A DNA stretch of 64,000 bases from positions 186,001-250,000 of the forward strand of contig NZ_AAUW01000006.1 in assembly GCF_000168975.1 (NCBI RefSeq), given 5' to 3'. The notes under the pieces are model-generated. The model ran no database searches and was not told the DNA's origin. It saw only the letters and a list, made by a program, of their open reading frames with translations. Of the stretch, positions 1-8,668 are shown piece after piece. Every line of letters starts with the position of its first letter. The first letter of the stretch is position 1. The stretch comes from Roseibium aggregatum IAM 12614 (lineage in GTDB: Bacteria > Pseudomonadota > Alphaproteobacteria > Rhizobiales > Stappiaceae). The position numbers were made by a program, and so were the translations under genes.

Positions 1-1208
1 ACGGTTTCCGGTGTCGTGATCTGCGCGGTCGATACGGCCATGACGAAGTCAGATTTGTCTTCCTGCGAAAGCGAAGCGCGCTGACGCATGCGCCAGAGGG
101 CAAAGAGCATCATGGAAAGGTGTGCCGCGGCCGTCACCTGAAAGAGTGCCCCCGGATAGGTGAAGGTCATCAACCCTGATGCAAGCAGCGGTCCGACCAT
201 GGTGCCGGCGCCGAAGATAAGCAGAAGGCCGCCACTGATCCTGAGGAAATCACCTGGTTCGGCATGGTCGCTCGCGTGGGCGACGATCACCGGATACATG
301 GAATAGACCACGCCGCCGAAGCCCGCGATCAGGAGAACCGTGATGGTCGGATCGATACCGCCGAAGAACGACAGGCTGGAGCCGAAGGACATTGCGGTAA
401 TGGCAAGGCCGACCAGAACCAGGCGCCGGTCGAGCCTGTCGGAGAGCATGCCGACCGGGATCTGCAACACGGCGCCAGCCAGCAGCGCCAAGCTCATCAT
501 GATGGCAATTTCCGGAACATCCAGTCCGATCCGAAGACCGTAAACGGCCCCCAGCGTGCCGAAGGATCCGTTCGAAATACCAACCATGAAAACCGCAACA
601 ACTGCAATCGGCGAGTTGCGCCAGAGCTTCTTGGGGTCGAGCCGCGCCTGGGTCAGCGGTTGGGGTGACGCCGCGGTGGAAAGTGCCGTCGGCAGCAGCG
701 ACAGCGAGTAGATGATCGAGCCGAGCACAAAGAAGAAAAAGCCGGACGGGTCGCCAAGCGTCAGCAGCATCTGCCCGGCAGTGGTCGCCCCCAGGTTGAT
801 CATGGTGTAGATGCCGAAGATCCGCCCGCGTGTTTCGCTGGTCGAACGTTCGTTCAGCCAGCTTTCCACGATCATCGCCGCGCCGGAAAAGCAGAACCCG
901 GTGATTGCCCGCAGCACGATCCACACGGCCGCGTCCATGAACAGGAGATTCAGAAGAACGGAGATCCCCGCCAGCGAGGCAAGCGCACCGAAGGCCCGCA
1001 CATGTCCGACCCGCTTCACGATGACCGGTACGGCCAGACAACCGCTGACATACCCTGCGGCCCAGCCGGTTCCGAGCAGACCCAGCGAGGCATCGGAAAA
1101 CCCGTTGGCGAGACCTGCCAGCGGCAACAAGAGGCCGTGCAGGCCTCCGGCAAGCAACAGCAGTCCGGATCCGATGAGGAGGGCGGCAATTGAAACAACG
1201 GCAGACAT
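1..1208 (-). CDS. MFS transporter (3' end beyond window)
   Basis: This is an integral membrane permease of the major facilitator superfamily. About 402 residues are visible from an ATG at 1208, and the frame is still open at the left edge, so the C-terminus is missing. The translation is a run of hydrophobic helices rich in Gly/Ala, with short basic loops such as KRVGHVR and SDRLDRR between helices, in the usual 12-helix arrangement. The N-terminal half carries the GxxLLLPLAGLANGFSD type of sequence seen in YcaD-like MFS proteins. It is divergent from the URC4-upp pair, with about 150 bp between the starts, so it could move uracil or a breakdown product; that is only inference from position. 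The substrate cannot be read from the sequence. Confidence 0.85.
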   Translation of the reverse strand, partial: MSAVVSIAALLIGSGLLLLAGGLHGLLLPLAGLANGFSDASLGLLGTGWAAGYVSGCLAVPVIVKRVGHVRAFGALASLAGISVLLNLLFMDAAVWIVLRAITGFCFSGAAMIVESWLNERSTSETRGRIFGIYTMINLGATTAGQMLLTLGDPSGFFFFVLGSIIYSLSLLPTALSTAASPQPLTQARLDPKKLWRNSPIAVVAVFMVGISNGSFGTLGAVYGLRIGLDVPEIAIMMSLALLAGAVLQIPVGMLSDRLDRRLVLVGLAITAMSFGSSLSFFGGIDPTITVLLIAGFGGVVYSMYPVIVAHASDHAEPGDFLRISGGLLLIFGAGTMVGPLLASGLMTFTYPGALFQVTAAAHLSMMLFALWRMRQRASLSQEDKSDFVMAVSTAQITTPET

Positions 1209-1280
1209 AAAACTTCCGGTTTGGGACGGTTGAAGGACTTGGGTTCAGATCGCGAAGATGATGACCAATGACGAACCGGT

Positions 1281-1309
1281 TTGACAAGGTTATGGTGTGC
1301 AGATAGGCG
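1281..1309 (+). promoter_or_regulatory. Candidate promoter for URC4-upp
   Basis: A perfect TTGACA at 1281-1286 is followed after 17 bases by TAGGCG, a poor -10. It lies in the MFS/URC4 divergent gap about 50 bases before the URC4 start. Only the -35 hexamer is convincing. Confidence 0.3.
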
Positions 1310-1356
1310 AGAGCAGCGACTTTTCACACAATCCTTTCCAGTTCCGGCGATCTTCG

Positions 1357-2598
1357 ATGAACGACACCCAACCAGCCTTGTCCCTGTTCCGGCCACAGCA
1401 CGTTCGGGAAAAAGCCTATGAGCTTTTGAAGCTCGCCTCAGATGGCAAACTCGCCTACGTCGAAGCGGTTCCGGATCAGCTTGAAACTGCCCTGGCAAAA
1501 GTGCTTGAAACGACACGGGAAAACTATCCGGACTTTCACATCCCACCTTATGGAATCTGGCGTAATTTCGAAGCGGGCGGCATCGACCGCTGGGGCGCGC
1601 TGGCAAATGCGCGCGGGTTTGAAACCGCCGAAGAAATGCTGGCCGCCGCCGCCGACCTTGCCATTCTCGGCACCTACATGAAGACCCGTCACCCCGAAGG
1701 CTGGGTTTTCGAAGACCGGATGACCGGGACCAGGGCAACCGGGCAGGAGGCTGCGGCACTCGCAGCCTTTCACATGTTCGCCGCCGGTTCCTTTTCAGGC
1801 GAGATGACCGACCCTTATCGTGTCGACGCGCAAACGCTTGTGCAGATGGACCGGATGGAACTTGCCGAAGGCCTGCAATGGGACGCAAGCGATAACGACG
1901 GCTTGCTCGAAGCGATGCAGCGCCATCTGAAACGCTTCGGAGAGGCGCTCGCCCTGCGGCCGGATCTCTTTGGCGAAGGCGACGTGACCCGGCCCGGCCT
2001 TCTTGCCGTGCAGATGGCGAAGAAAAGCGATGGCGCGGTTTCGGCGCGGGACCTGCTCGACAGGTTGCTGGAATCGTTCTGTCCGCTCTGGGAAGGCGGG
2101 GCCGGTGACGGCAACATGGTCTATGGCGACAGCTTCGAACATTCAAGGCAGGGTGGCACACCGGGTCCGTTCATTGTGCCGTTCCACCAGGCTGCCCAGG
2201 AGATGGTCTATTCGCTGATCGAACCGCTTGCCTGGGCCGGGTTCGAAGTTTCCGGACTGGAGGCGTTGACGCCGCCGGCCGATCTTGCCCATGCGGCCCT
2301 GTTTTATGACGCCGGGGTGCTGAAGGTCCTCGAACCGGACACCGCGCTGTCGCCGGAATCGGCCCGCGACCGGATGATCGAAATCCGGGCGGTCGCTCTT
2401 GCCCTGACGGATAGACTGGCCGACTTGCTGCGGCACGAACTCAAGGTCCATCAGGATCAGTTGCCGCTTACCTGCATCCTGGAAGGCGGGACCAGCCGTG
2501 CCGGTGGTCTTTATGTGCAAACACATCCGCAGGAAGCGAAAAAACTCGGGCACTTCATGAACCCGGGGTCTGTTTTTTGGTTGCCGTTCGGGGCATAG
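1357..2598 (+). CDS. URC4/Urg3 family protein (DUF1688)
   Basis: This 413-residue protein belongs to the DUF1688 family, whose fungal member Urc4 is required for uracil catabolism by the URC pathway. Family features visible are the N-terminal [18 protein letters not shown] segment, [16 protein letters not shown] near residues 65-80, a [18 protein letters not shown] stretch and the C-terminal [12 protein letters not shown] segment. I take the ATG at 1357 because the protein from there begins at the family-like [11 protein letters not shown]; an in-frame upstream extension to 1297 is possible. The next gene, 65 bp downstream on the same strand, is upp. Uracil phosphoribosyltransferase (Urc6) is itself a URC enzyme, so the pair supports a shared role. 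The GTP-cyclohydrolase-II-like partner Urc1 is not in this window. Confidence 0.88.
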   Translation: MNDTQPALSLFRPQHVREKAYELLKLASDGKLAYVEAVPDQLETALAKVLETTRENYPDFHIPPYGIWRNFEAGGIDRWGALANARGFETAEEMLAAAADLAILGTYMKTRHPEGWVFEDRMTGTRATGQEAAALAAFHMFAAGSFSGEMTDPYRVDAQTLVQMDRMELAEGLQWDASDNDGLLEAMQRHLKRFGEALALRPDLFGEGDVTRPGLLAVQMAKKSDGAVSARDLLDRLLESFCPLWEGGAGDGNMVYGDSFEHSRQGGTPGPFIVPFHQAAQEMVYSLIEPLAWAGFEVSGLEALTPPADLAHAALFYDAGVLKVLEPDTALSPESARDRMIEIRAVALALTDRLADLLRHELKVHQDQLPLTCILEGGTSRAGGLYVQTHPQEAKKLGHFMNPGSVFWLPFGA

Positions 2599-2663
2599 GT
2601 CCCGAACATGGAAAATTACGAGACCGGGCCGGTGTTACGGCCCCATTGAAAAGAGAGGCAGAT

Positions 2664-3293
2664 ATGTCCGGAGCCACTGTCATCAGCCACCCGCTGGTTC
2701 AGCACAAACTGAGCATCATGCGCGACAAGGGAACGTCCACTCAGGGGTTCCGGAGGCTCCTGCGCGAAATCTCGACGCTGCTCTGCTACGAGGTCACCCG
2801 CGATCTACCGCTTGTCTACCAGACCATCGAGACGCCGCTGGCCGAAATGCAGGCACCAACCCTGGCAGGCAAGAAGCTGGTGTTCGCATCGGTCTTGCGC
2901 GCCGGGAACGGTCTTCTGGAAGGCATGCTGGATCTGGTTCCGTCCGCGCGCGTCGCGCACATCGGCCTGTACCGTGATCCGCAGACGCTGCAGCCGGTTG
3001 AATATTATTTCAAGTCTCCGGAAGACCTGAACGAACGTCTGGTGATCGTGGTCGATCCCATGCTGGCCACCGCCAACTCGGCGATTGCCGCGGTTCAGAA
3101 ATTGAAAGAGCGCGGTGCCAACAACATCCGCTTCCTCTGCCTGCTCGCAGCACCCGAAGGCGTCAAGAATTTCACCGAGAACCACCCGGACGTGCCGGTC
3201 TACACTGCCTCTATCGACGAGAAGCTGAACGAGAAAGGATATATCGTTCCAGGCCTCGGCGACGCCGGCGACCGCATGTACGGCACGAAGTAA
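2664..3293 (+). CDS. upp: Uracil phosphoribosyltransferase
   Basis: Upp converts uracil and PRPP to UMP and pyrophosphate in the cytoplasm. The 209-residue length is standard. The PRPP-binding loop [12 protein letters not shown] lies at about residues 129-140, and the uracil-binding C-terminus reads [17 protein letters not shown]. The ATG at 2664 follows an AGAGAGG-like ribosome binding site. It sits directly behind the URC4-family gene and is closed by a strong terminator. It could serve either pyrimidine salvage or the first step of URC-type uracil degradation; the neighbour favours the second as an extra role. The assignment of the enzyme itself is firm. Confidence 0.97.
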   Translation: MSGATVISHPLVQHKLSIMRDKGTSTQGFRRLLREISTLLCYEVTRDLPLVYQTIETPLAEMQAPTLAGKKLVFASVLRAGNGLLEGMLDLVPSARVAHIGLYRDPQTLQPVEYYFKSPEDLNERLVIVVDPMLATANSAIAAVQKLKERGANNIRFLCLLAAPEGVKNFTENHPDVPVYTASIDEKLNEKGYIVPGLGDAGDRMYGTK

Positions 3294-3315
3294 CCTGCCG
3301 ACAAACGAACGGAGG

Positions 3316-3346
3316 AAAGCGCGGGGAAATCTCTCCGCGCTTTTTT
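3316..3346 (+). terminator. Rho-independent terminator after upp
   Basis: The stem AAAGCGCGG (3316-3324) pairs with CCGCGCTTT (3335-3343), and the hairpin runs into a T tract ending at 3346. It separates upp from the downstream ribokinase gene. Confidence 0.85.
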
Positions 3347-3398
3347 GTTGCGCTCGAGCCTGCTGTGTCTAACCTTTCGGTCCAAAAGGGGAAACGGC

Positions 3399-4298
3399 AT
3401 GATTACAGTCTTTGGTTCAATCAATCTGGATCTGGTTGTCGCCGTGCCCCGTCTTCCGACCGCCGGCGAAACCGTGAGCGGCCGCGATCATCAGACATTT
3501 CCGGGCGGAAAAGGCGCCAACCAGGCGCTGGCCGCCAGGCGGGCAGGGGCCGATGTGCGGTTCATCGGGGCGGTCGGTCAGGACAGTTTTGCAGACCTGG
3601 CACTTTTGAACCTGCGCCAGGCCGGCATCGATCTTTCCGGACTGCGCACGATGGCCGGGTCGACGGGCCTTGCCCTGATCGGCATCGATCCGGCGGGGGA
3701 AAACCAGATCATCGTCGCCAGCGGTACCAACGCGCGTGTCGAGGCCTCCTGGCTGGAGGGCCGGTTCGGGGCTGGTGACACGCTGCTCGTTCAGGGCGAG
3801 GTGCCGCTGGTTGAAGTTGTCGAAGGGGCCCGCCATGCCCGTGATGCCGGAGCTTCCGTCATCTGGAACCCGGCACCTGTTCCGGAGGGGGATTTGAGGG
3901 CTTGCCTGGACGTTGCCGGAACCGTGGTGGTCAACCTCAGCGAAGCGGCTGAGATCGGAGAGCGCCTCGCCATTGCCGGTGACCCGGAAACCTTCGCCGA
4001 GAAGCTGGCGGCAGACGGCCGGTCTGTCGTCGTCACCCTTGGGGCAGACGGTGTGCTGGCACGCACGCCAACGGCGCGCTACCGCTTTGGCTCGCCTGTC
4101 GTGAAGGCTGTCGATTCCACCGGCGCCGGAGATGCCTTTTGCGGTGCTCTGGCTGCCGCGCTCGATCGAAAGGCCCCCTTTGAACGGGCTTTGAAGGAGG
4201 GGGCTGCTGCCGGTGCACTGGCCTGCACGGTGACAGGGGCCCAGTCCAGCGCGCCGCATCTGGAAGACATCGCCCGGCTGGCGGATACAATTGACTGA
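3399..4298 (+). CDS. rbsK: Ribokinase (PfkB family)
   Basis: This 299-residue PfkB-family kinase most resembles ribokinase, which phosphorylates D-ribose to ribose 5-phosphate. Visible signatures are the N-terminal GSINLDLVV strand, the substrate-binding GGKGANQA motif at about residues 32-40 and the C-terminal DSTGAGDAFCGAL motif, which holds the catalytic Asp and the anion hole. The ATG at 3399 follows AGGGGAAA. No ribose transporter lies beside it. The URC4-upp pair is upstream but is separated from it by a terminator. Because URC degradation is reported to release a ribosyl-urea compound, recycling of ribose is possible; that link is inference. Another PfkB sugar or nucleoside kinase activity cannot be excluded. 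Confidence 0.8.
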   Translation: MITVFGSINLDLVVAVPRLPTAGETVSGRDHQTFPGGKGANQALAARRAGADVRFIGAVGQDSFADLALLNLRQAGIDLSGLRTMAGSTGLALIGIDPAGENQIIVASGTNARVEASWLEGRFGAGDTLLVQGEVPLVEVVEGARHARDAGASVIWNPAPVPEGDLRACLDVAGTVVVNLSEAAEIGERLAIAGDPETFAEKLAADGRSVVVTLGADGVLARTPTARYRFGSPVVKAVDSTGAGDAFCGALAAALDRKAPFERALKEGAAAGALACTVTGAQSSAPHLEDIARLADTID

Positions 4299-4364
4299 TC
4301 CCGTTTTACAGGCCGCTAAGGAAACCGTGATATCTGAGGGGTTCACGCAACGTCGGGACCCGGT

Positions 4365-4892
4365 ATGTCGCGGTTTGTCATCATCTTCCTTGCCTGTATC
4401 GTGATCGCGCCTCTTGCGGCCTATCTGCTCGAGAACAGGTTTCCGGCGCTGGTGAGCAGTGGCACTTTTGCCGATTATCGCGCCGACGACGAGGACGACA
4501 GCGGGGCGAATGAAACTGGCGAGCGGAGCCATCGGATCTCGGCCAACAGGCAAGGGCACTTCGTCGCCGATGCCTATCTGAACGGGCGTGCGGTGGACAT
4601 GCTGGTCGATACGGGCGCAACCGTCACCGTTTTGCCGGAATCGCTTGCCGAAAACATCGGCATTTTCCTGAATTCATCCGACTACAAATACGCGATCCGG
4701 ACGGCAAACGGCACGGTGCATGGCGCAAAGGCGACCATTGACAATTTGCGCATTGGAAAGATCCGATTACGCAATATCGACACACTTGTGTTGAAAGATC
4801 AAAGCCTTGGGGAACCCCTGCTTGGCATGTCCGTTCTCAATCAACTCAAGCGGTTTGACATCTCCGATGGCACGCTTGTGCTGGTGCAGTGA
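4365..4892 (+). CDS. Membrane-anchored retropepsin-like aspartic protease (TIGR02281 type)
   Basis: This 175-residue protein has one N-terminal membrane segment at about residues 3-21 (FVIIFLACIVIAPLAAYLL), then a low-complexity acidic linker (DDEDDS) and a clan AA aspartic-protease fold. The catalytic motif VDTGAT has its Asp at residue 82, and the flap and second half (LGMSVLNQLKRF) are present. A single Asp motif means it would work as a homodimer, as retroviral-type proteases do. Short single-pass proteins of this kind are common and uncharacterised in alphaproteobacteria; the catalytic domain probably faces the periplasm. It lies between the ribokinase and phosphomannomutase genes with ordinary spacing, and no substrate is suggested. 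Confidence 0.82.
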   Translation: MSRFVIIFLACIVIAPLAAYLLENRFPALVSSGTFADYRADDEDDSGANETGERSHRISANRQGHFVADAYLNGRAVDMLVDTGATVTVLPESLAENIGIFLNSSDYKYAIRTANGTVHGAKATIDNLRIGKIRLRNIDTLVLKDQSLGEPLLGMSVLNQLKRFDISDGTLVLVQ

Positions 4893-4955
4893 ATTGTCAT
4901 ACCGTCCCTTGGGGTTTTCCTGTTCCGTTCATCTCCATTGCTCCGAGAGGCATTG

Positions 4956-6455
4956 ATGTTTCCGAAACCGCGTCCGAATTTGACTCCCAACACTTTTGAG
5001 TATGAGTCCTTTCCCATGGTGAAGCCCACGGGCTTCCGCGAATATGATGCCCGCTGGCTTTTCGAAAAGGAAATCAACCTGATGGGCATGCAGGCGCTCG
5101 GTATGGGCATCGGCACGCTCATCCACGAACGCGGTGTGCGCCCGGATATCGTGGTCGGCCATGACTTCCGCAGCTATTCCTCCTCCATCAAGATGGCTGT
5201 GGTCAACGGTCTGCTGGCAGCCGGCATCAACGTGCACGACATTGGTCTGGCGCTGTCGCCGATGGCCTATTTCGCGCAGTTCGCGCTCGACGTTCCGGCG
5301 GTTGCCATGATCACGGCGTCGCATAACGACAATGGCTGGACTGGCGTCAAGATGGGCATCGACCGCCCGCTGACCTTCGGCCCGGACGAAATGGGCCGGT
5401 TGAAGGAGATCGTTCTTGAAGCCGCCTTCGATCTGAAAGGTGGCGGCAGCTATCGCTTCGTCGACGGGTTCCCGGATGTCTATTTCAAGGACCTCACCAA
5501 CAGGGCCAAACTGAAGCGACCGATCAAGTTGGTCGCGGCTTGCGGCAATGGCACGGCCGGTGCTTTTGCACCGAAGATCCTGGAGGCGCTCGGCGCCGAA
5601 GTCATCCCGCTCGATGCCGAGCTGGACCACACTTTCCCGCGCTACAATCCGAACCCGGAAGACATGAAGATGCTTCACGCGCTTCGTGACAAGGTGCTGG
5701 AAGTCGGCGCGGAAGTAGGCCTCGGTTTCGATGGCGACGGCGACCGTTGCGGCGTCGTCGACAACGAAGGCGAAGAGATCTTCGCCGACAAGGTCGGCGT
5801 GATGCTTGCGCGCGATATCTCCGCGCTTCATCCAGGTGCCCAGTTCGTGGTCGATGTGAAATCCACCGGTCTCTTCCACACGGACCCCGTGCTGAAGGCC
5901 AACGGCGCCAAGACCGACTACTTCAAGACCGGCCACTCCTACATCAAGCGCCGCGTCACCGAGCTGAATGCCATGGTCGGGTTCGAAAAATCCGGCCACT
6001 ATTTCTTCAACAAGCCCATTGGCCGCGGTTATGACGACGGGCTCGTTTCGGCCATCGCAATTCTCGACATGCTCGACCGTAACCCGGACAAGACCATGGC
6101 AGACCTGCGCCGGGATCTTCCCAAGACCTGGGGATCGCCGACCATGGCTCCCAAATGCGACGACGAAATCAAATACGACGTCGTCGACCGGGTTGTCGCA
6201 CGGTTCCAGGACATGAAAGCCAAGGGCGAAACGGTTGCCGGACAGGCGATCACCGACCTGATCACCGTCAACGGGGTTCGCGTCGTCAGTGAAGACGGCA
6301 CCTGGGGCCTTGTGCGCGCCTCCTCCAACAAGCCGGAGCTGGTGGTCGTGGTGGAAAGCCCGGTTTCCGAAGACCGCCTCCACGCCATGTTCAAGGCGGT
6401 TGATGCTGTCCTGCGCGAAAATTCGGAAGTGGGCGACTACAACCAGACGCTCTGA
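4956..6455 (+). CDS. Phosphomannomutase/phosphoglucomutase
   Basis: This 499-residue alpha-D-phosphohexomutase interconverts hexose 1- and 6-phosphates for nucleotide-sugar, exopolysaccharide or LPS synthesis. The catalytic serine loop TASHND is at residues 120-125 with the phosphoserine at S122. The metal loop DGDGDR is at 259-264. The sugar-specificity loop GFEKSGHYF lies near residue 345, and a C-terminal RASSNKPEL phosphate site is present. The serine loop ends in Asp where TASHNP is the commoner form. I chose the ATG at 4956 because GAGAGG stands seven bases before it; a TTG at 4938 would add six residues. The gene is closed by a strong terminator. Confidence 0.92.
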   Translation: MFPKPRPNLTPNTFEYESFPMVKPTGFREYDARWLFEKEINLMGMQALGMGIGTLIHERGVRPDIVVGHDFRSYSSSIKMAVVNGLLAAGINVHDIGLALSPMAYFAQFALDVPAVAMITASHNDNGWTGVKMGIDRPLTFGPDEMGRLKEIVLEAAFDLKGGGSYRFVDGFPDVYFKDLTNRAKLKRPIKLVAACGNGTAGAFAPKILEALGAEVIPLDAELDHTFPRYNPNPEDMKMLHALRDKVLEVGAEVGLGFDGDGDRCGVVDNEGEEIFADKVGVMLARDISALHPGAQFVVDVKSTGLFHTDPVLKANGAKTDYFKTGHSYIKRRVTELNAMVGFEKSGHYFFNKPIGRGYDDGLVSAIAILDMLDRNPDKTMADLRRDLPKTWGSPTMAPKCDDEIKYDVVDRVVARFQDMKAKGETVAGQAITDLITVNGVRVVSEDGTWGLVRASSNKPELVVVVESPVSEDRLHAMFKAVDAVLRENSEVGDYNQTL

Positions 6456-6475
6456 ACCACTTGACCGATTGACGG

Positions 6476-6503
6476 AAGGCGGCGGATAGTTCCGCCGCCT
6501 TTT
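6476..6503 (+). terminator. Rho-independent terminator after the phosphohexomutase gene
   Basis: AAGGCGGCGGA (6476-6486) pairs perfectly with TCCGCCGCCTT (6491-6501) across a four-base loop. A short T run follows. Confidence 0.88.
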
Positions 6504-6536
6504 GTGCATTCTGCCGCTTTCTCGCCGGAGACTTTC

Positions 6537-7535
6537 ATGATCAAGGAATTTGGGGTTCTGCCCGACGGGACGCCCGTCCAGGAAATTACGCTGGCAAAAG
6601 GACCTCTGGCGGCTTCCATCCTCACTCTCGGCGCCATCATCCGTGACCTCAAGGTCGACGGCGAGACGGTGGTGCTCGGCTTTGAGGATCTCCAGAGCTA
6701 TCTGGATCATTCACCCTATTTCGGTGTGATCGCCGGACGCTGCGCCAACCGCATCGCCGGTGGCAGGATGACGATAGACGGTGTCGAATGTCAGCTCGAT
6801 CAGAACGAAGGGGGAAAGAACCACCTTCACGGCGGCTCAGTCGGATTTTCCCGCCGCGTCTGGCAGGTGGAGCAGCACGACAAGGCCAGCGTTCTGTTGA
6901 AACTTGTCTCCGAAGACGGTGAGATGGGCTATCCGGGACGGGTGGAAGTGCTCGCCCGCTACACATTGACCGGTGCCGGTGCGCTGCGCCTGAAAATCAC
7001 CGCAACCACCGACAAGACTACACCGGTGAACCTGACCCAGCATGCCTATTTCAATCTGGATGGCAGCAGCACGATACTCGATCATACGCTGGAAATCGCG
7101 GCCGAGACCTATCTGCCCGTGGACGAGGCGCTGATCCCGACAGGCGAGATCCGCAACGTTGCCTGGACACCTTATGACTTCCGGGATGGACGCAAGTTGC
7201 GGCGCAAGGCCGGTGAGGAAAAGGTGCTCTATGATCATAATTTCTGCCTGGCGGACGCCCCGCGCGAGAACGTCGAATTCGCTGCCGCCCTGGAAGACAG
7301 TTCCGGTGACCGGCGTATGGAGATCTGGACAACCGAACCGGGGCTTCAGCTCTATGACGCCCAGCACATGACAGTGCCGGTTCCAGGCCTGGACGGCAGG
7401 ACCTATGGGCCGCATGCCGGGCTGTGCCTGGAAGCGCAGCGCTGGCCGGACAGTGTCAACCATGACGGCTTCACCCCCGTTTTGTTACGGCCTTCAGAGA
7501 CTTATACGCATGTTACGGAATTCCGTTTTTCCTGA
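6537..7535 (+). CDS. galM: Aldose 1-epimerase (mutarotase)
   Basis: This 332-residue enzyme interconverts the alpha and beta anomers of aldoses such as glucose or galactose. Family signatures are GRCANRIAGG at about residues 72-81, GKNHLHGG with its His at about 101, the catalytic NLTQHAYFNL His and the C-terminal LCLEAQRWPDSVNH Glu. The ATG at 6537 follows GCCGGAG; an in-frame extension back to 6504 overlaps the terminator region and is unlikely. It stands alone between a terminator and the acetylpolyamine amidohydrolase gene. A second, divergent mutarotase-like gene is at 55301-56194 in a sugar operon, so this copy is probably the housekeeping one. Confidence 0.92.
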   Translation: MIKEFGVLPDGTPVQEITLAKGPLAASILTLGAIIRDLKVDGETVVLGFEDLQSYLDHSPYFGVIAGRCANRIAGGRMTIDGVECQLDQNEGGKNHLHGGSVGFSRRVWQVEQHDKASVLLKLVSEDGEMGYPGRVEVLARYTLTGAGALRLKITATTDKTTPVNLTQHAYFNLDGSSTILDHTLEIAAETYLPVDEALIPTGEIRNVAWTPYDFRDGRKLRRKAGEEKVLYDHNFCLADAPRENVEFAAALEDSSGDRRMEIWTTEPGLQLYDAQHMTVPVPGLDGRTYGPHAGLCLEAQRWPDSVNHDGFTPVLLRPSETYTHVTEFRFS

Positions 7536-7588
7536 AATGGGTTACAGTAGCGCAGCGGTGTGAGACAACAGGGACTTGGGGGCGGCTT

Positions 7589-8617
7589 GTGAAGACGGTT
7601 TTTTCAAACACCCAGCTCGCGCATGCACCAGCGCAGGAAATATCCGACGGCGAACTGAAGCCCGCTGTCGAGATCCCGAGCCGGGCCGAAATCGTGTTCA
7701 AGACCGTGCGGCAGCGCAACGTTGGCGAAATCGTCGTGCCGGAAGAATTCCCCGTCCGCCCGCTGCACAGGGTACATGCACCCGATTACGTGTCGTTTCT
7801 GGAAAGCTTCTGGGAAAAATGGACGGCTGCGGGACGCACACGGGAGGCCTTTCCTTTTGTCTGGCCCATCCGCAGCCTCCGCCACGATGTTGAGGTCGAA
7901 CACATCGACGGTCTGCTCGGGCGCTACTCGATGGATGCCGGGACACCGCTTGGCGAGAACACCTACAAGGCTGCACGAGCTTCCGCCGACACCGCGCTGA
8001 CAGCCGCCCGTCTGCTGCTCGACGGCGAAAAATCAGCTTTCGCGCTGTGCCGGCCACCGGGACATCACGCCGGCTACGACTTCTTCGGCGGCTATTGTTT
8101 CTTCAACAACGCCGCCGTCGCAGCCCAGTATCTGCGGGACTACGGTCTGCACCGCATCGCGATACTGGATGTCGACTATCACCATGGCAACGGCACCCAG
8201 GCGCTGTTCTATGACCGGCCGGACGTCCTGTTCCTGTCGATCCACGCCGATCCGAAGCACGAGTATCCCTATTTCCTCGGCTTTGCCGACGAGACCGGCG
8301 AGCACGCCGGCACCGGCTTCACCCGCAATTGGCCCTTGCCGCTCGGCACGGACTGGGACGCCTACTTGCCGGCCCTTGAGGAAGCGTGCAGGTGGCTGCT
8401 GGTCTATAAACCGGACGCGTTGATCGTCTCGCTCGGCATGGATTGCTACGAGAAGGATCCGATCTCCGGTTTCAAGTTCAAGAGCGAAGACTACATCCGG
8501 CTTGGACAAAGGCTGGCCAAGGTCGGCGTACCCACCATTTTCCTGATGGAAGGCGGCTACGCCGTCGAGGCACTGGGTACAAATTGCGTCAATGTGCTGG
8601 AAGGCTTCGAGGGATAA
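7589..8617 (+). CDS. aphA: Acetylpolyamine amidohydrolase (class II histone-deacetylase fold)
   Basis: This 342-residue Zn-dependent amidohydrolase resembles the acetylpolyamine aminohydrolase of Mycoplana along its whole length, including the N-terminal MKTVFS and GELKPA segments. It removes acetyl groups from acetylated polyamines in the cytoplasm. The tandem catalytic histidines are H159-H160 in PPGHHAG. The zinc ligands lie in LDVDYHHGNGTQ (D196, H198) and the later GMDCYEKDPI Asp. The glycine-rich loop is MEGGYAVE. The start is GTG at 7589. The gene is monocistronic and converges on the HAD phosphatase gene, and its stop codon lies inside a shared hairpin. Specificity for polyamines rather than other acyl amides is by similarity only. 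Confidence 0.9.
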   Translation: MKTVFSNTQLAHAPAQEISDGELKPAVEIPSRAEIVFKTVRQRNVGEIVVPEEFPVRPLHRVHAPDYVSFLESFWEKWTAAGRTREAFPFVWPIRSLRHDVEVEHIDGLLGRYSMDAGTPLGENTYKAARASADTALTAARLLLDGEKSAFALCRPPGHHAGYDFFGGYCFFNNAAVAAQYLRDYGLHRIAILDVDYHHGNGTQALFYDRPDVLFLSIHADPKHEYPYFLGFADETGEHAGTGFTRNWPLPLGTDWDAYLPALEEACRWLLVYKPDALIVSLGMDCYEKDPISGFKFKSEDYIRLGQRLAKVGVPTIFLMEGGYAVEALGTNCVNVLEGFEG

Positions 8618-8668
8618 ATCCTCGCCGCTAGGACAGGGCACGCAGCCTGTCCTTCGGCGGGATTATCC
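8612..8668. terminator. Bidirectional hairpin between convergent genes
   Basis: GGATAAATCCTCGCCG (8612-8627) pairs with CGGCGGGATTATCC (8655-8668), and inside it AGGACAGG (8630-8637) pairs with CCTGTCCT (8646-8653). Both flanking stop codons, at 8615-8617 on plus and 8663-8665 on minus, lie in the outer stem. No T tract follows, so termination is inferred from position and stability. Confidence 0.6.

Noticed and set aside
1016..2161. A 381-codon minus-strand frame across the URC4 start and the divergent gap.
   Set aside because: It contradicts the clear MFS and URC4 frames and is Arg/Ser/Pro-rich without any domain.
4929..6710. A 593-codon open frame on the minus strand opposite the phosphohexomutase gene; similar long antisense frames lie opposite cpaE, cpaF and rbbA.
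   Set aside because: They mirror highly conserved plus-strand genes. In GC-rich DNA the opposite strand often stays open, and the translations are low-complexity His/Arg/Asp-rich with no family features.
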